This document shows positions 55,658 to 64,000 of a stretch of DNA of 64,000 bases, in pieces. The stretch is from Flavobacteriales bacterium. GTDB lineage: Bacteria; Bacteroidota; Bacteroidia; Flavobacteriales_F; PHOS-HE28. The translations under genes and the position numbers were made by a program. The notes beneath the pieces were generated by a model that had not been told where the DNA came from, did not search any database, and saw nothing but the letters and a program-made list of their open reading frames with translations. The stretch spans positions 62,001 to 126,000 of the forward strand of contig JACJZG010000009.1 in the NCBI GenBank assembly GCA_020635715.1, in the 5' to 3' direction. The first letter of the stretch is position 1. Every line of letters starts with the position of its first letter.

Positions 55658-58351
55658 ATGACCACCCTTCGTCGTTCATGTACGGCGGCAGTGCTTGCCA
55701 TTGCCGCGTTGAGCCAACCATTGTCAGCCCAGGTAGAGCAAGGAGGAACACCACACAGCCTTCAACGTTCTCTTCCTGCACCGGCCGGTGTGCGCCTACC
55801 GAATGTTGACCTGGCGCAATTGGCCGTGGAGGATGCGGCCAACGACCAGGACAAGAGCATCCCCTGGCGCTTCGGGAAGAACCACACGGTAAGTCTGGAC
55901 CTGGACAACTCTGGGAGCTGGACCACGCTGGAGGACGGCACGCGCCTGTGGAGGCTCGGCCTGGAGTGCCCAGGTGCGCTGAGCATCAATTTCGAGTTCA
56001 ACGACTTCCGGCCGGCACCCGGTGGCAGGGTATTCGTGCTCGACCAGTGGGGCGGACACATCGGTGCCTTCACTACGGCGAACGACCCCTTGAACAACCA
56101 GGTGCTCGGCGTGCAACCGGTGAAGGGCTCGATGATCACCATCGAATACAGCATTCCAGCGGGCGGCCCGCGCGGTGATCTGCGGATCGGCCAGGTGACA
56201 CATGGCTACCGGGACATCTTCCGTTCGGCGCGTGCGCTGGGCGAATCGGGTTCCTGCAACAACAATGTGATCTGTCCCGAGGGCGATCCCTGGCGTGATC
56301 AGATCCGCAGCGTGGCCATGATCGTGGTGAACGGCAGCGGTTACTGCACCGGAACCCTGATCAACAACTGCGCATCGAACGGCACTCCTTACTTCCTCAC
56401 GGCGAACCACTGCCTGGGCGGGAACGTGAGCACATGGGTGTTCCGGTTCAATTGGGATAGCCCGACCTGCTCCCCCACAACCAACGGACCCACGAACCAG
56501 ACCGTTAGTGGTGCGACCCAATTGGCGAACAGCGCCACGAGCGATGTGGCCCTCCTCCAGTTGAACAGCACACCACCGGCCTCGTACAACGTGTACTACA
56601 GCGGTTGGGACAAGGGCACGGCCATTCCGTCCGCAGCCGTTGGCATCCACCACCCTTCCGGGGACATCAAGAAGATCAGCTTCGAGAACGACGCGCTCAC
56701 CAGCGCGAACTATCTGGGGAACCCTGGATCGGGCACCAGTCACTGGCGCGTTGGGAACTGGGATGATGGCACGACCGAGGGTGGCAGTTCTGGAAGTGCC
56801 TTGTTCAACCCTGCTGGACGGATCGTCGGGCAGTTGCACGGCGGTTACGCGAGTTGCAGCAGCCAGACAGCGGATTATTACGGTCGCTTCAATGTGAGCT
56901 TTCCGGTGATCCAATCGTGGCTCGGGAGCTGCGGTGATGCGGTGAACGGTTACGATCCGAATGCGCCTTCCGTGACGCTGGACGCACAGGCCACGCAGAT
57001 CACCGGTGCAGCAGGCAACCATTGCACTTCGACCATCTCGCCGTCGGTCACTGTGCGGAACGGTGGCACGAACACGATCACTTCCTTCTCGATCGCCTGG
57101 TCCATCGCTGGTGGTCCTTCCGGAACGGTTCCCTGGAGCGGGTCGCTCACGAGCGGAAGCACAGAGAACGTGGCCCTGGGTACGATCACGTTGCCCGACG
57201 GCATCCTGACGCTCACCGCCACCGTGAATGCGCCGAACGGCGGGACCGATCTGGTTCCTGCCAACAACACCGCGACGGCGAGCCTGAGCCACGGGCCGAA
57301 CCAGGTGACACTGAACCTGAACCTTGACCGCTATGGAGATGAGACCACTTGGCTGGTGCGAAGTGGTGCGACGACGGTGGCCAGCGGTGGACCATTCACC
57401 CAGCAGGCGAGCAATGGAGTCTACCCGCAAGCACCTGTGATACTTTGCCTGCCCAACGGCTGCTTCGAACTCGTGGTGAACGACAGCTATGGTGACGGCA
57501 TGTGCTGCACCTACGGTTCCGGTTCATTCACCCTTACGGATGGCAGCGGTACGCTGGCCTCCGGTGGAACGTTCACCACCACCAGCGTGAACGCCTTCTG
57601 TGTGGAGACGACCGCCGGGGCGCTGCTTAACGTGTCGGCATTCCTTGAAGGGCCCTATGGTGCCGGCCCGCTGATGAGCGATGGACTGCGATCCGCAGGC
57701 TTGATCCCAGCCAACGAGCCATACACCGCACTGGGATTCACCAACGTCGGTGGCGGCGGGGAGACGGTGAATGCCTCCGTCCTGACCACGACAGGTAACA
57801 ACGCCATCGTGGACTGGGTGTTCCTGGAACTGCGCGGTGCCGCACCCACGTACACCGTGCTGGCCACGCGCTGTGCCTTGATCCAACGCGATGGCGACAT
57901 CGTTGATGTGGATGGCACGTCACCGGTGACCTTCGCCATCGCTGCGGGCAGCTATCACGTGGCGGTGCGCCACCGCAACCACCTGGGTGCGATGAGCGCG
58001 TCCACAGTGGCGATCGGCGGGACACCCGGCAGCTGTGACCTGCGCTCCACAGCTACAGGCACCTACGGCTCCGGAGCCCAGCACACGATCGGTGCGGTGA
58101 ACGCCCTTTGGATGGGTGATTGCAATACGGACGGCAGTGTCCTGTACGCGGGAAGTGGCAACGACCGGGACATGGTGCTCGCGCGGATCGGCGGAGTGAT
58201 CCCCACGACCACTGTGAACGGATACTACCGCGAGGATGCGAACCTTGACGGGCAGGTGATCTACGCCGGAAGTGGCAATGACCGCGACCTGATCCTACAG
58301 ACGATCGGTGGGTTGGTTCCCACGAACAGCAAGGTGCAGCAACTGCCGTAG
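55658..58351 (+). CDS. Secreted lysyl-endopeptidase-like S1 protease with shared C-terminal module
   Basis: 897 residues with a signal peptide (MTTLRRSCTAAVLAIAALSQPLSAQ) and an N-terminal prodomain (WRLGLECPGALSINFEFNDF). The trypsin-fold domain has TANHCLGG (H251), SDVALLQL (D296) and TEGGSSGSALF (S378), plus the Cys pairs typical of Achromobacter protease I relatives (GSCNNNVICPEGDPW, CTGTLINNC). After the protease come a CARDB-like domain (~430-550), a DSYGDGMCCTYG module like that in the gene upstream, and the shared C-terminal ~230 residues. It starts 20 nt after the lysyl oxidase gene and ends two bases before convergent recN. Lys specificity is assumed, not shown. Confidence 0.88.
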   Translation: MTTLRRSCTAAVLAIAALSQPLSAQVEQGGTPHSLQRSLPAPAGVRLPNVDLAQLAVEDAANDQDKSIPWRFGKNHTVSLDLDNSGSWTTLEDGTRLWRLGLECPGALSINFEFNDFRPAPGGRVFVLDQWGGHIGAFTTANDPLNNQVLGVQPVKGSMITIEYSIPAGGPRGDLRIGQVTHGYRDIFRSARALGESGSCNNNVICPEGDPWRDQIRSVAMIVVNGSGYCTGTLINNCASNGTPYFLTANHCLGGNVSTWVFRFNWDSPTCSPTTNGPTNQTVSGATQLANSATSDVALLQLNSTPPASYNVYYSGWDKGTAIPSAAVGIHHPSGDIKKISFENDALTSANYLGNPGSGTSHWRVGNWDDGTTEGGSSGSALFNPAGRIVGQLHGGYASCSSQTADYYGRFNVSFPVIQSWLGSCGDAVNGYDPNAPSVTLDAQATQITGAAGNHCTSTISPSVTVRNGGTNTITSFSIAWSIAGGPSGTVPWSGSLTSGSTENVALGTITLPDGILTLTATVNAPNGGTDLVPANNTATASLSHGPNQVTLNLNLDRYGDETTWLVRSGATTVASGGPFTQQASNGVYPQAPVILCLPNGCFELVVNDSYGDGMCCTYGSGSFTLTDGSGTLASGGTFTTTSVNAFCVETTAGALLNVSAFLEGPYGAGPLMSDGLRSAGLIPANEPYTALGFTNVGGGGETVNASVLTTTGNNAIVDWVFLELRGAAPTYTVLATRCALIQRDGDIVDVDGTSPVTFAIAAGSYHVAVRHRNHLGAMSASTVAIGGTPGSCDLRSTATGTYGSGAQHTIGAVNALWMGDCNTDGSVLYAGSGNDRDMVLARIGGVIPTTTVNGYYREDANLDGQVIYAGSGNDRDLILQTIGGLVPTNSKVQQLP

Positions 58352-58353
58352 GA

Positions 58354-60009
58354 TCAGCGCCTGGTCGAGAGCAGTGCGCGCGCGTTCTCGAGCGCGGCTG
58401 CGGTCACCTTACGGCCACTGAGCATGTGCGCGAGCGCCTGCACGCGTTCCTCCGCGACCACACTGCGGATGCTGGTGGCCACGCGCTCTCCCTCCTCCCC
58501 CTTGCTCACCACGAGGTGCGTATCCGCCTTGCTGGCGATCTGGGGTAGGTGCGTGATGGACAGGATCTGACGATCCCGGGCCATGCGTGCCATGAGCGAG
58601 CCGACCCGGTCAGCAACCTCGCCGCTCACCCCCGTATCGATCTCGTCGAATACGACTGTTGGGAGGTCCTTGGAATCCGCGGCGAGTGAGATGAGCGCGA
58701 GCATCACGCGGCCCAGTTCACCACCCGAGGCCACCTTGTCCAGAGGCGCCGGCGCGCGGTCCTTGTTGGCCGAGAAGCGCGCCCGGATGCTATCGATACC
58801 GTGCGGGCCGGGCTCCCCGGTGTGGTGCTCGAACTGGAATACGGCATGGGGCATCCCCAGGTCGTGCAGCACGGCCTCCACCTTGTTGGCCAGTGGCTTC
58901 ACAGCAGCGATGCGCGCGCGGGAAATTGCCTTGGCCCGCTGATGCACGTCGGTTCCCAATGTCTCCACCGCTTTCGCCAGTTCCGCGATGCGTTCGCTCA
59001 TGGAGGCAGCGCCATCCAGTTCGGCCGCGAACTTCTCCTGGATGGCGATCAATTCGGGCACGGTGCTCACACGATGCTTCTGTTGCAACTTGAGGATGAG
59101 GTCCAGCCGATCGCGCAGGGAAGCTGCCTTCTCCGGGTCGATGCTGATGGCCGCGGCACTGTTGGCCGCCTCATCGGCGATGTCCTTCAGTTCGATGTGC
59201 ACGCTGTTCAGGCGCGTGAGCAGGTCCGCCACGGAGGCATCGAGCTTCGCCGGCTTGGCGAGCGCCTGCCGCACCCGGCCGAGCACAGGCCCCAGGCCGG
59301 ACTCATCGGTCACCGCCTCCTCCACCATGCGCAGCGCACCGATCAGCTCCTCCGCATGATCGGCCCGGCCGAGTTCCTGTTCGATGCCGGCTTGTTCATC
59401 CGCCTGCAGGCGAGCCCCTTCCAGTTCTTCCAACTGGAAGCGCGCGAAGTCCGCGGCGTTCTGCGCCTGCGCCTCATCCTGTTGCAGAGCGAATAGCTCA
59501 CGCTGCGCGGCGCGCCACTTATTGTATAGCTCGGTGTACGTATCCACCTCCTCGCCATGTCCCGCGATGTGATCGACCAGGCCGAGCTGGAAGCGTGGAT
59601 CATTGAGCAGCAGGGTGTGGTGCTGGCTATGGACATGCACCAGCCGTTCGCCCAGCTCACGCAACTGATCCAGGCGCACGGGCGTATCGTTCACGAAAGC
59701 GCGGGAACGTCCACCGGGATCGAGCTGCCTGCGCAGGATGCTGAAGCGCTCCGGCTCCACCTCTGCGGCGGTGAACCAATCGCCAAGCCCAAGGCCCTTG
59801 GTATCCACCTCCAATTCGATCACGCAGCGACGCTCGCTGTCGCGTGCCGCACCCGCATCGGCTCGTTCGCCCATGGCCAGGCCCAAGGCACCTATCACCA
59901 AACTCTTGCCGCTGCCGGTCTCGCCCGTGATGATGGTGAGTCCCTTGGTCAGGTCGAGCTCGAGGGCATCGATCAGCAGGTAGTTCGAGATGGAGATGCG
60001 GCGGAGCAT
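58354..60009 (-). CDS. recN: DNA repair ATPase RecN
   Basis: 551 residues with an SMC-like plan: Walker A in TIITGETGSGKSLVIGALGLAMG, two coiled-coil arms, the ABC signature region VASGGELGRVMLAL, Walker B TVVFDEIDTGVSGEVADRV, and HLPQIASKADTHLVV. It works in recombinational double-strand break repair. In relatives it follows porD closely. Here a 286-nt gap with a 13-unit heptamer tract separates them. Confidence 0.94.
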   Translation of the reverse strand: MLRRISISNYLLIDALELDLTKGLTIITGETGSGKSLVIGALGLAMGERADAGAARDSERRCVIELEVDTKGLGLGDWFTAAEVEPERFSILRRQLDPGGRSRAFVNDTPVRLDQLRELGERLVHVHSQHHTLLLNDPRFQLGLVDHIAGHGEEVDTYTELYNKWRAAQRELFALQQDEAQAQNAADFARFQLEELEGARLQADEQAGIEQELGRADHAEELIGALRMVEEAVTDESGLGPVLGRVRQALAKPAKLDASVADLLTRLNSVHIELKDIADEAANSAAAISIDPEKAASLRDRLDLILKLQQKHRVSTVPELIAIQEKFAAELDGAASMSERIAELAKAVETLGTDVHQRAKAISRARIAAVKPLANKVEAVLHDLGMPHAVFQFEHHTGEPGPHGIDSIRARFSANKDRAPAPLDKVASGGELGRVMLALISLAADSKDLPTVVFDEIDTGVSGEVADRVGSLMARMARDRQILSITHLPQIASKADTHLVVSKGEEGERVATSIRSVVAEERVQALAHMLSGRKVTAAALENARALLSTRR

Positions 60010-60115
60010 GACGGCGTTCCTGTCAACGGAAGGGCCACCAATATCGGAACTAGGTGCCTTTCGGTTCGCGGTCCACGCGGTTATTCGGCGCTACAGCTTG
60101 GGGTGGGAGAGCAAG

Positions 60116-60206
<91 letters not shown>

Positions 60207-60295
60207 GCACTTGTTCAGAGCCTCGTCGATGACGAACATTCGTCGCGAACGGCGAGTAACCCGCTTAAAGGCAGCTGGCGATCCGAGAGACGAGG

Positions 60296-61201
60296 TCAGG
60301 ATCCCCGCATCATGTTCTGGTACTGGCTGATGTGGCCAGGATCGATGATCTGCAGGGTGTTGAAGAGCTTGGTCTTCTCCGAAGGGTCGGCCTGTTTGAA
60401 GATCTCGACGATCTCGTTGTACTTGGCGTTGAAGAAGACCTGCAGGTTGTAGCTCGCCGGCTTGGCCTGGTGAACGGTCTTCAGCTTCTCGATGCCCTGG
60501 GCGATGGTCTTGCGGCTGGTGATGGCATCGGTGCTCATGTTGTCCATCGCGATCCGGTGGTAACTATACAGCAGTTCGCGGAAGGGACGGAATACGGCCT
60601 GTACTTGGTTATCGATGAGCCAATAGCGGTTGCGCTGGTCCTCGTAGGCCTTCCAACCGGTCTCCGAGGCGTTCTGCGCGTTGTTCACCACCTGCTGCGC
60701 TAGGGTGTAGAAGGGCGAACCACCCATGGAACTGAAGCTGTCCCCATCCAGGCCGAGGATGAAATAGGCGTAGAAGCCGAGCAAGGACGACAGGTTGTTC
60801 AGGTGCCGGTCCGGGGTGAACTCGATCTGGGTGTTCTCCAGAAAGTTGAACTGGATCTGGTTGTCCACGATGTCCAGGATCGGGGTATTGTAGTCGGTGC
60901 CATAGACCGGCCGGGCGTAGATGATCTGGAGGTTGCCCTCGAAGCGGTCCGTGGCGGGCTGGCTGGTGATGGTGAGCAGGATGTTGATGTCGATCCGCTC
61001 GGCCGGCGTGTAGTTCAGGTTGGTGAAGCGCCGGTTCTGGTAGAAGTCCTTGATCGCGGTCTCCAGCGACTGGAAGACCCGCGGTTGTGCCGTGGCGATC
61101 TGCGGCGCGATCACGCTGGCCTGGCAGTTGAACTCCTGCGCCTTGAGCACAGGGGTCAGGAGCACGGTCAGGAGCAGGAACGCGATCGATCGCAGACGCA
61201 T
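60296..61201 (-). CDS. porD: Type IX secretion system protein PorD (DUF4835)
   Basis: 301 residues with a signal peptide (MRLRSIAFLLLTVLLTPVLKAQ). The family start EFNCQASVIAPQIATAQPRVFQSLETAIKDFYQNRRFT and the body (IDINILLTITSQPATDRFEGNLQI, LLGFYAYFILGLDGDSFSSMGG, YWLIDNQVQAVFRPFRELLYSYHR) match DUF4835, linked genetically to T9SS. The role is probably periplasmic or outer-membrane assembly. It lies 4 nt after coaBC in the usual order. Its presence agrees with the many T9SS-tailed proteins here. Confidence 0.88.
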   Translation of the reverse strand: MRLRSIAFLLLTVLLTPVLKAQEFNCQASVIAPQIATAQPRVFQSLETAIKDFYQNRRFTNLNYTPAERIDINILLTITSQPATDRFEGNLQIIYARPVYGTDYNTPILDIVDNQIQFNFLENTQIEFTPDRHLNNLSSLLGFYAYFILGLDGDSFSSMGGSPFYTLAQQVVNNAQNASETGWKAYEDQRNRYWLIDNQVQAVFRPFRELLYSYHRIAMDNMSTDAITSRKTIAQGIEKLKTVHQAKPASYNLQVFFNAKYNEIVEIFKQADPSEKTKLFNTLQIIDPGHISQYQNMMRGS

Positions 61202-61205
61202 GGGT

Positions 61206-62405
61206 TCAGAGCAGTGTTTCAACGTGGTCCAAGATAGCACGGGCCACTTCGGCCTTTGATAGCAACGGCAATGCCAGCACTTTGGTGTCCCGTCCGATCA
61301 AGGTCACCTTGTTCGTGTCGTGGCCGAAGCCCGCACCGGCATCCTGTAGCGAGTTGAGGACGATGAGGTCGAGCTTCTTGCGTTCGAGCTTGCCCTGGGC
61401 ATTGGCCACGGCATCATCGGTCTCCAGCGCGAAGCCGACCAACACCTGGCCCGCGGGCTTGTGGGCACCCATCCAGGCGAGGATGTCCTCCGTCGGCTCC
61501 AAGTCGATGTTGAGCGCGGCGTCCTTCTTCTTGATCTTGCCGGTGGCGGCCACGGCAGGACGGTAGTCGGCCACGGCGGCGCTCATGATCACCACATCGG
61601 AATTGCCGGCCGCTGACTTGCATGCCTCGGCCATCTGGGCGGCGCTCACCACATCCGTGCGGTGGATGCCCGTCCCTGGTGTGGCAAGGGCGGTCGGACC
61701 GGTCACGAGTTCCACCACCGCACCGCGCAAGGCCGCTTCTTCGGCGATGGCGAAGCCCATCTTTCCGCTGCTGCGGTTGCCGATATAGCGCACCGGGTCG
61801 ATCGCCTCCTGCGTTCCACCCGCGCTCACAAGAAGCCGTTTCCCGTTCAGCTTGCTGCCACCAACGAGGTCGGCGTGCAGGCGGGCTACGATCACCTCAG
61901 GCTCGCTCATCCGCCCCTCCCCGCTCAGGCCACTGGCCAGCTCACCGCTATCCGGTCCGATCTGCCGCACACCGCGTTCCTTCAGCCGATCCAGGTTGGC
62001 ATGCGTACTGGCATCGCGGAACATCTCCAGGTCCATGGCCGGCGCCACGTATACCGGGCAGGTGGCGCTCAGGTAGGTCGCGATCAGTAGGTTGTCGCAC
62101 TGGCCGTTGGCCAACTTGCTCAAGGTGTTCGCGCTCAAGGGGGCTATGAGCAGGACATCGGCCCAGCGCGCGAGGTGCACATGATCGTTCCAGGTACCAT
62201 CACCCGCCACCAGATCGGTGAGGACCGGACGGCCACTCAGTGTGGACAGTGTGAGCGGGGTGACGAAGTCGTGCGCGGCGCGGGTGAGAACGACCTGTAC
62301 TTCGGCACCGGCCTTCACCAGTTCGCGCACAAGAGCGGCCGCCTTATAAGCAGCGATGCTGCCCGAAACACCGAGCAGCACCTTGCGATTGAGTCTTCTT
62401 TCCAC
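61206..62405 (-). CDS. coaBC: Bifunctional phosphopantothenoylcysteine decarboxylase/synthetase
   Basis: 399 residues from a GTG start. The CoaC flavoprotein half has KVLLGVSGSIAAYKAAALVRELVK, LIAPLSANTLSKLANG, VYVAPAMDLEMF and the flap ELASGLSGEGRM, with Ser in the place of the E. coli Cys; many Bacteroidota appear to share this. The CoaB half starts KRLLVSAGGTQEAIDPVRYIGNRSSGKMG and has AAVADYRPAVAATGKIKKKDAAL. It joins cysteine to phosphopantothenate and decarboxylates the product on the way to coenzyme A. It is in the bamD-rpoZ-coaBC-porD operon. Confidence 0.93.
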   Translation of the reverse strand: MERRLNRKVLLGVSGSIAAYKAAALVRELVKAGAEVQVVLTRAAHDFVTPLTLSTLSGRPVLTDLVAGDGTWNDHVHLARWADVLLIAPLSANTLSKLANGQCDNLLIATYLSATCPVYVAPAMDLEMFRDASTHANLDRLKERGVRQIGPDSGELASGLSGEGRMSEPEVIVARLHADLVGGSKLNGKRLLVSAGGTQEAIDPVRYIGNRSSGKMGFAIAEEAALRGAVVELVTGPTALATPGTGIHRTDVVSAAQMAEACKSAAGNSDVVIMSAAVADYRPAVAATGKIKKKDAALNIDLEPTEDILAWMGAHKPAGQVLVGFALETDDAVANAQGKLERKKLDLIVLNSLQDAGAGFGHDTNKVTLIGRDTKVLALPLLSKAEVARAILDHVETLL

Positions 62406-62428
62406 CGGACGTGAGCGCCGGTCGTGGG

Positions 62429-62770
62429 TCAGGCCTTCTGGTCGTTGCCAGCCTCCTCCCCAGCGCGGCGATAGTAGATGTTGCCGTCCACCAGTTCCTG
62501 GATCGCCAGGGCACCGGGCTTGGGCATGCGCTCGTAGTGCTTGCTCACCTCGATCTGCTCGCGGTTCTCATACACCTCCTCCAGGTTCTCGCCATTCACA
62601 GCGAACTCCTCCAGCTTGGCGCTCAGCTCCTCCTTGATGGCCACGCTGATCTGGTTGGCACGCTTACCGAGGAGGGCCACGGTCTCATACACGTTGCCGA
62701 TCTCGTGGTCCAGTTTGGCCACATCGCGGGTAACAGTGGTCTTGGCAGCGTTGGAATGCTTGAAGGTCAT
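62429..62770 (-). CDS. rpoZ: RNA polymerase omega-like subunit
   Basis: 113 residues in the Bacteroidota omega pattern: NVYETVALLGKRANQISVAIKEELSAKLEEF and a C-terminal MPKPGALAIQELVDGNIYYR. It helps to assemble RNA polymerase. It starts 3 nt after bamD and ends 23 nt before coaBC. Confidence 0.88.
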   Translation of the reverse strand: MTFKHSNAAKTTVTRDVAKLDHEIGNVYETVALLGKRANQISVAIKEELSAKLEEFAVNGENLEEVYENREQIEVSKHYERMPKPGALAIQELVDGNIYYRRAGEEAGNDQKA

Positions 62771-62773
62771 GGG

Positions 62774-63568
62774 CTATTCGGGTATCGCGGCCAACTCGGC
62801 CTCGAGGTTCTTGTGCAGTTTGGCGGCATCCGCCAGCAGGACGCTCTGCGGAAATGCGTCCGCGAAGTTATGATAAGAGCGGATAGCTTCCTTCAAGCGG
62901 TCCAACTTCTTGGATTCCACGCTATTGACGGCCAGCAGGTAATCGCTCTGGAGCGTGAAGTAGAGGGCATCCTCGCGGAAGCGGCTGTTGGGCCACTTGC
63001 GGGCGAAGTTGCGGAAGGCCACCCCCGCAGCCTGGTAGTTGCGCATCCGGAAGTACTGGTTCGCGCCATGGAAGTCCTTCACCTCCAATTTGGTACGCAT
63101 GGCGTCGATCAAGGAATTGCAACTGTCCTTCAACGAGCTCTCCGGGTAGCGCACCAGGAAGAGCTGCATCTGGTCGATGGCCCGCTCCGTATCGGTCTGG
63201 TCCAGCTCGTAGTTCGGGCTGTTCATATACTGGCAGTAGGCGCTCAGGAAGGTGCACTCCTCGGCGTACTGGCTCTTGGGGAAGGTGCGCGTGAAGTTGG
63301 CCAGGTAATACGCCGCGAGCGTATAGTCCTTCATGTTGTACGTGCTCTTGGCGTGCAGGTAGTTCACCTTCTCGCTCAGCTGTGATCCCCGGGTGAGCAC
63401 GATGAGCTCCTCCAACAGCGGGATGGCACGGTCCCAGCTCTCCTTGGCCATCATCTTCTCGGCCACCTCCAACTTGTAGTTGATGTCCGTGCTCTTCAGC
63501 GCCTTGTTGAACTCGCTGCAACCGGCCAGCAAGGCGGCAACAAGGAGCAGGGGAAGCAGACGGCGCAT
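62774..63568 (-). CDS. bamD: Outer-membrane assembly lipoprotein BamD
   Basis: 264 residues. The signal MRRLLPLLLVAALLAGCSE has a lipobox (LAGC). Five TPR-like repeats follow (AEKMMAKESWDRAIPLLEELI, AYYLANFTRTFPKSQYAEEC, IDQMQLFLVRYPESSL, AGVAFRNFARKWPNSRF, AIRSYHNFADAFPQS). BamD works with BamA to insert outer-membrane proteins. A perfect -7 box lies at 63602-63609, giving a leader of about 30 nt. Confidence 0.92.
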   Translation of the reverse strand: MRRLLPLLLVAALLAGCSEFNKALKSTDINYKLEVAEKMMAKESWDRAIPLLEELIVLTRGSQLSEKVNYLHAKSTYNMKDYTLAAYYLANFTRTFPKSQYAEECTFLSAYCQYMNSPNYELDQTDTERAIDQMQLFLVRYPESSLKDSCNSLIDAMRTKLEVKDFHGANQYFRMRNYQAAGVAFRNFARKWPNSRFREDALYFTLQSDYLLAVNSVESKKLDRLKEAIRSYHNFADAFPQSVLLADAAKLHKNLEAELAAIPE

Positions 63569-63601
63569 GGTTGAAGAAGGCACTTTCGGACCGAAGGGCG
63601 G

Positions 63602-63609
63602 CAAAGGTA
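63602..63609 (-). promoter_or_regulatory. -7 box (TACCTTTG) of the bamD operon
   Basis: A perfect TAnnTTTG on the minus strand, 33 nt upstream of the bamD ATG. It pairs with a divergent box at 63692. Confidence 0.6.
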
Positions 63610-63691
63610 GGATCCCGCACCGTTCCGGCGAGCCGCCCTACCAACGCCGGGATGTTCATTCCCAGTATGTTCCCACCAACCCGGCGCCGGT

Positions 63692-63699
63692 TACCTTTG
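63692..63699 (+). promoter_or_regulatory. -7 box (TACCTTTG) of the downstream aminotransferase-fold gene
   Basis: A perfect TAnnTTTG 70 nt before the ATG at 63770. Confidence 0.55.
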
Positions 63700-63769
63700 G
63701 CCAGCCTTTGCCCACGGGAAACCTTGGGGTAACGGTCCACCACAAGCCTGCCCCTCGGGCACACCGACC

Positions 63770-64000
63770 ATGAACGACATCTTCGACAAGCTCCGCAAGG
63801 ACCTCGGCCATATCGGCCGCCACGCCAAGAACAGCCACGGCTACTTCAGCTTCCCCAAACTGGAGGGACCGCTCGGGTCGCACATGACCTTCCGCGGCAA
63901 GGAGGTGCTGGTCTGGAGCCTGAACAACTACCTGGGCCTGGCCAACCACCCCGAAGTGCGTCAGGTGGATGCGCAGGCCGCTGCCGACTGGGGCATGGCC
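63770..64000 (+). CDS. Alpha-oxoamine synthase family enzyme, N-terminus only
   Basis: 77 residues are visible before the window ends. FSFPKLEGPLGSHMTFRGKEVLVWSLNNYLGLANHPEVR is the N-terminal signature of PLP enzymes of the KBL/SPT/AONS group (the NNYLGL box). Candidates are 2-amino-3-ketobutyrate CoA ligase, serine palmitoyltransferase (sphingolipids, common in Bacteroidota) and 8-amino-7-oxononanoate synthase. The part that would tell them apart is outside the window. Confidence 0.78.
   Translation, partial: MNDIFDKLRKDLGHIGRHAKNSHGYFSFPKLEGPLGSHMTFRGKEVLVWSLNNYLGLANHPEVRQVDAQAAADWGMA

Overview
The window looks like a high-GC chromosomal segment (roughly 60-65% by eye) from a Bacteroidota lineage close to Flavobacteriales. 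The evidence is the family content: many secreted proteins with short C-terminal type IX secretion (T9SS) style tails, the T9SS factor PorD (DUF4835), DUF5683 and DUF5723 proteins, a GWxTD protein, the bamD-rpoZ-coaBC-porD-recN gene order, and recurrent TAnnTTTG-like -7 promoter boxes. No phage, transposase, CRISPR array or rRNA was seen. One tRNA gene (Ser, anticodon TGA) is present.

Layout. 0-4.6 kb: small proteins, a zinc-ribbon protein, then a translationally coupled trio (C39-like cysteine peptidase, RimK-type ATP-grasp ligase, GCS2-type carboxylate-amine ligase) that looks like a peptide- or amide-synthesis system. 4.7-9.5 kb: a LamG secreted protein, an M36 metallopeptidase and a PhnP-like metallo-hydrolase. 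9.6-10.03 kb: tRNA-Ser followed by a 170-bp tandem repeat that copies the tRNA 3' end. 10.1-13.0 kb: an indel-rich block holding a broken GWxTD gene, a glycosyltransferase with a shifted C-terminus and a broken aroQ. 13-22 kb: xerD-type recombinase and several secreted proteins, including an M1 aminopeptidase. 22-30 kb: PEP synthase, a four-gene coupled cassette with a methyltransferase, citrulline hydrolase and arginase, and a lipoprotein. 30-35 kb: ftsK, then a lower-GC secreted beta-propeller gene bounded by exact 16-bp direct repeats. 35-45.6 kb: EEP phosphohydrolase, DUF5723, parA-parB-DUF5683-dapB-lepB-lepB2, a TPR lipoprotein and a NUDIX hydrolase.

45.6-50.9 kb is a second frame-disrupted block: a class III adenylate cyclase with a propeller sensor, then a TPR protein ending in a caspase-like domain that lacks the catalytic Cys. 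51-52 kb: fabI and a small membrane protein. 52.1-58.35 kb: two large tandem secreted proteins, a bacterial lysyl oxidase-domain protein and a lysyl-endopeptidase-like serine protease, which share an unnamed C-terminal module of about 230 residues. 58.35-63.6 kb: recN, porD, coaBC, rpoZ and bamD on the minus strand, with a heptamer repeat tract inserted between porD and recN. The window ends inside an alpha-oxoamine synthase family gene.

The strongest leads for unfamiliar biology are the peptidase/ATP-grasp/GCS2 operon, the tRNA-Ser 3'-end tandem repeat, the lysyl oxidase protein with its shared C-terminal module, and the Cys-less caspase-like protein beside an adenylate cyclase. All calls come from reading the sequence. 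No database search was run.
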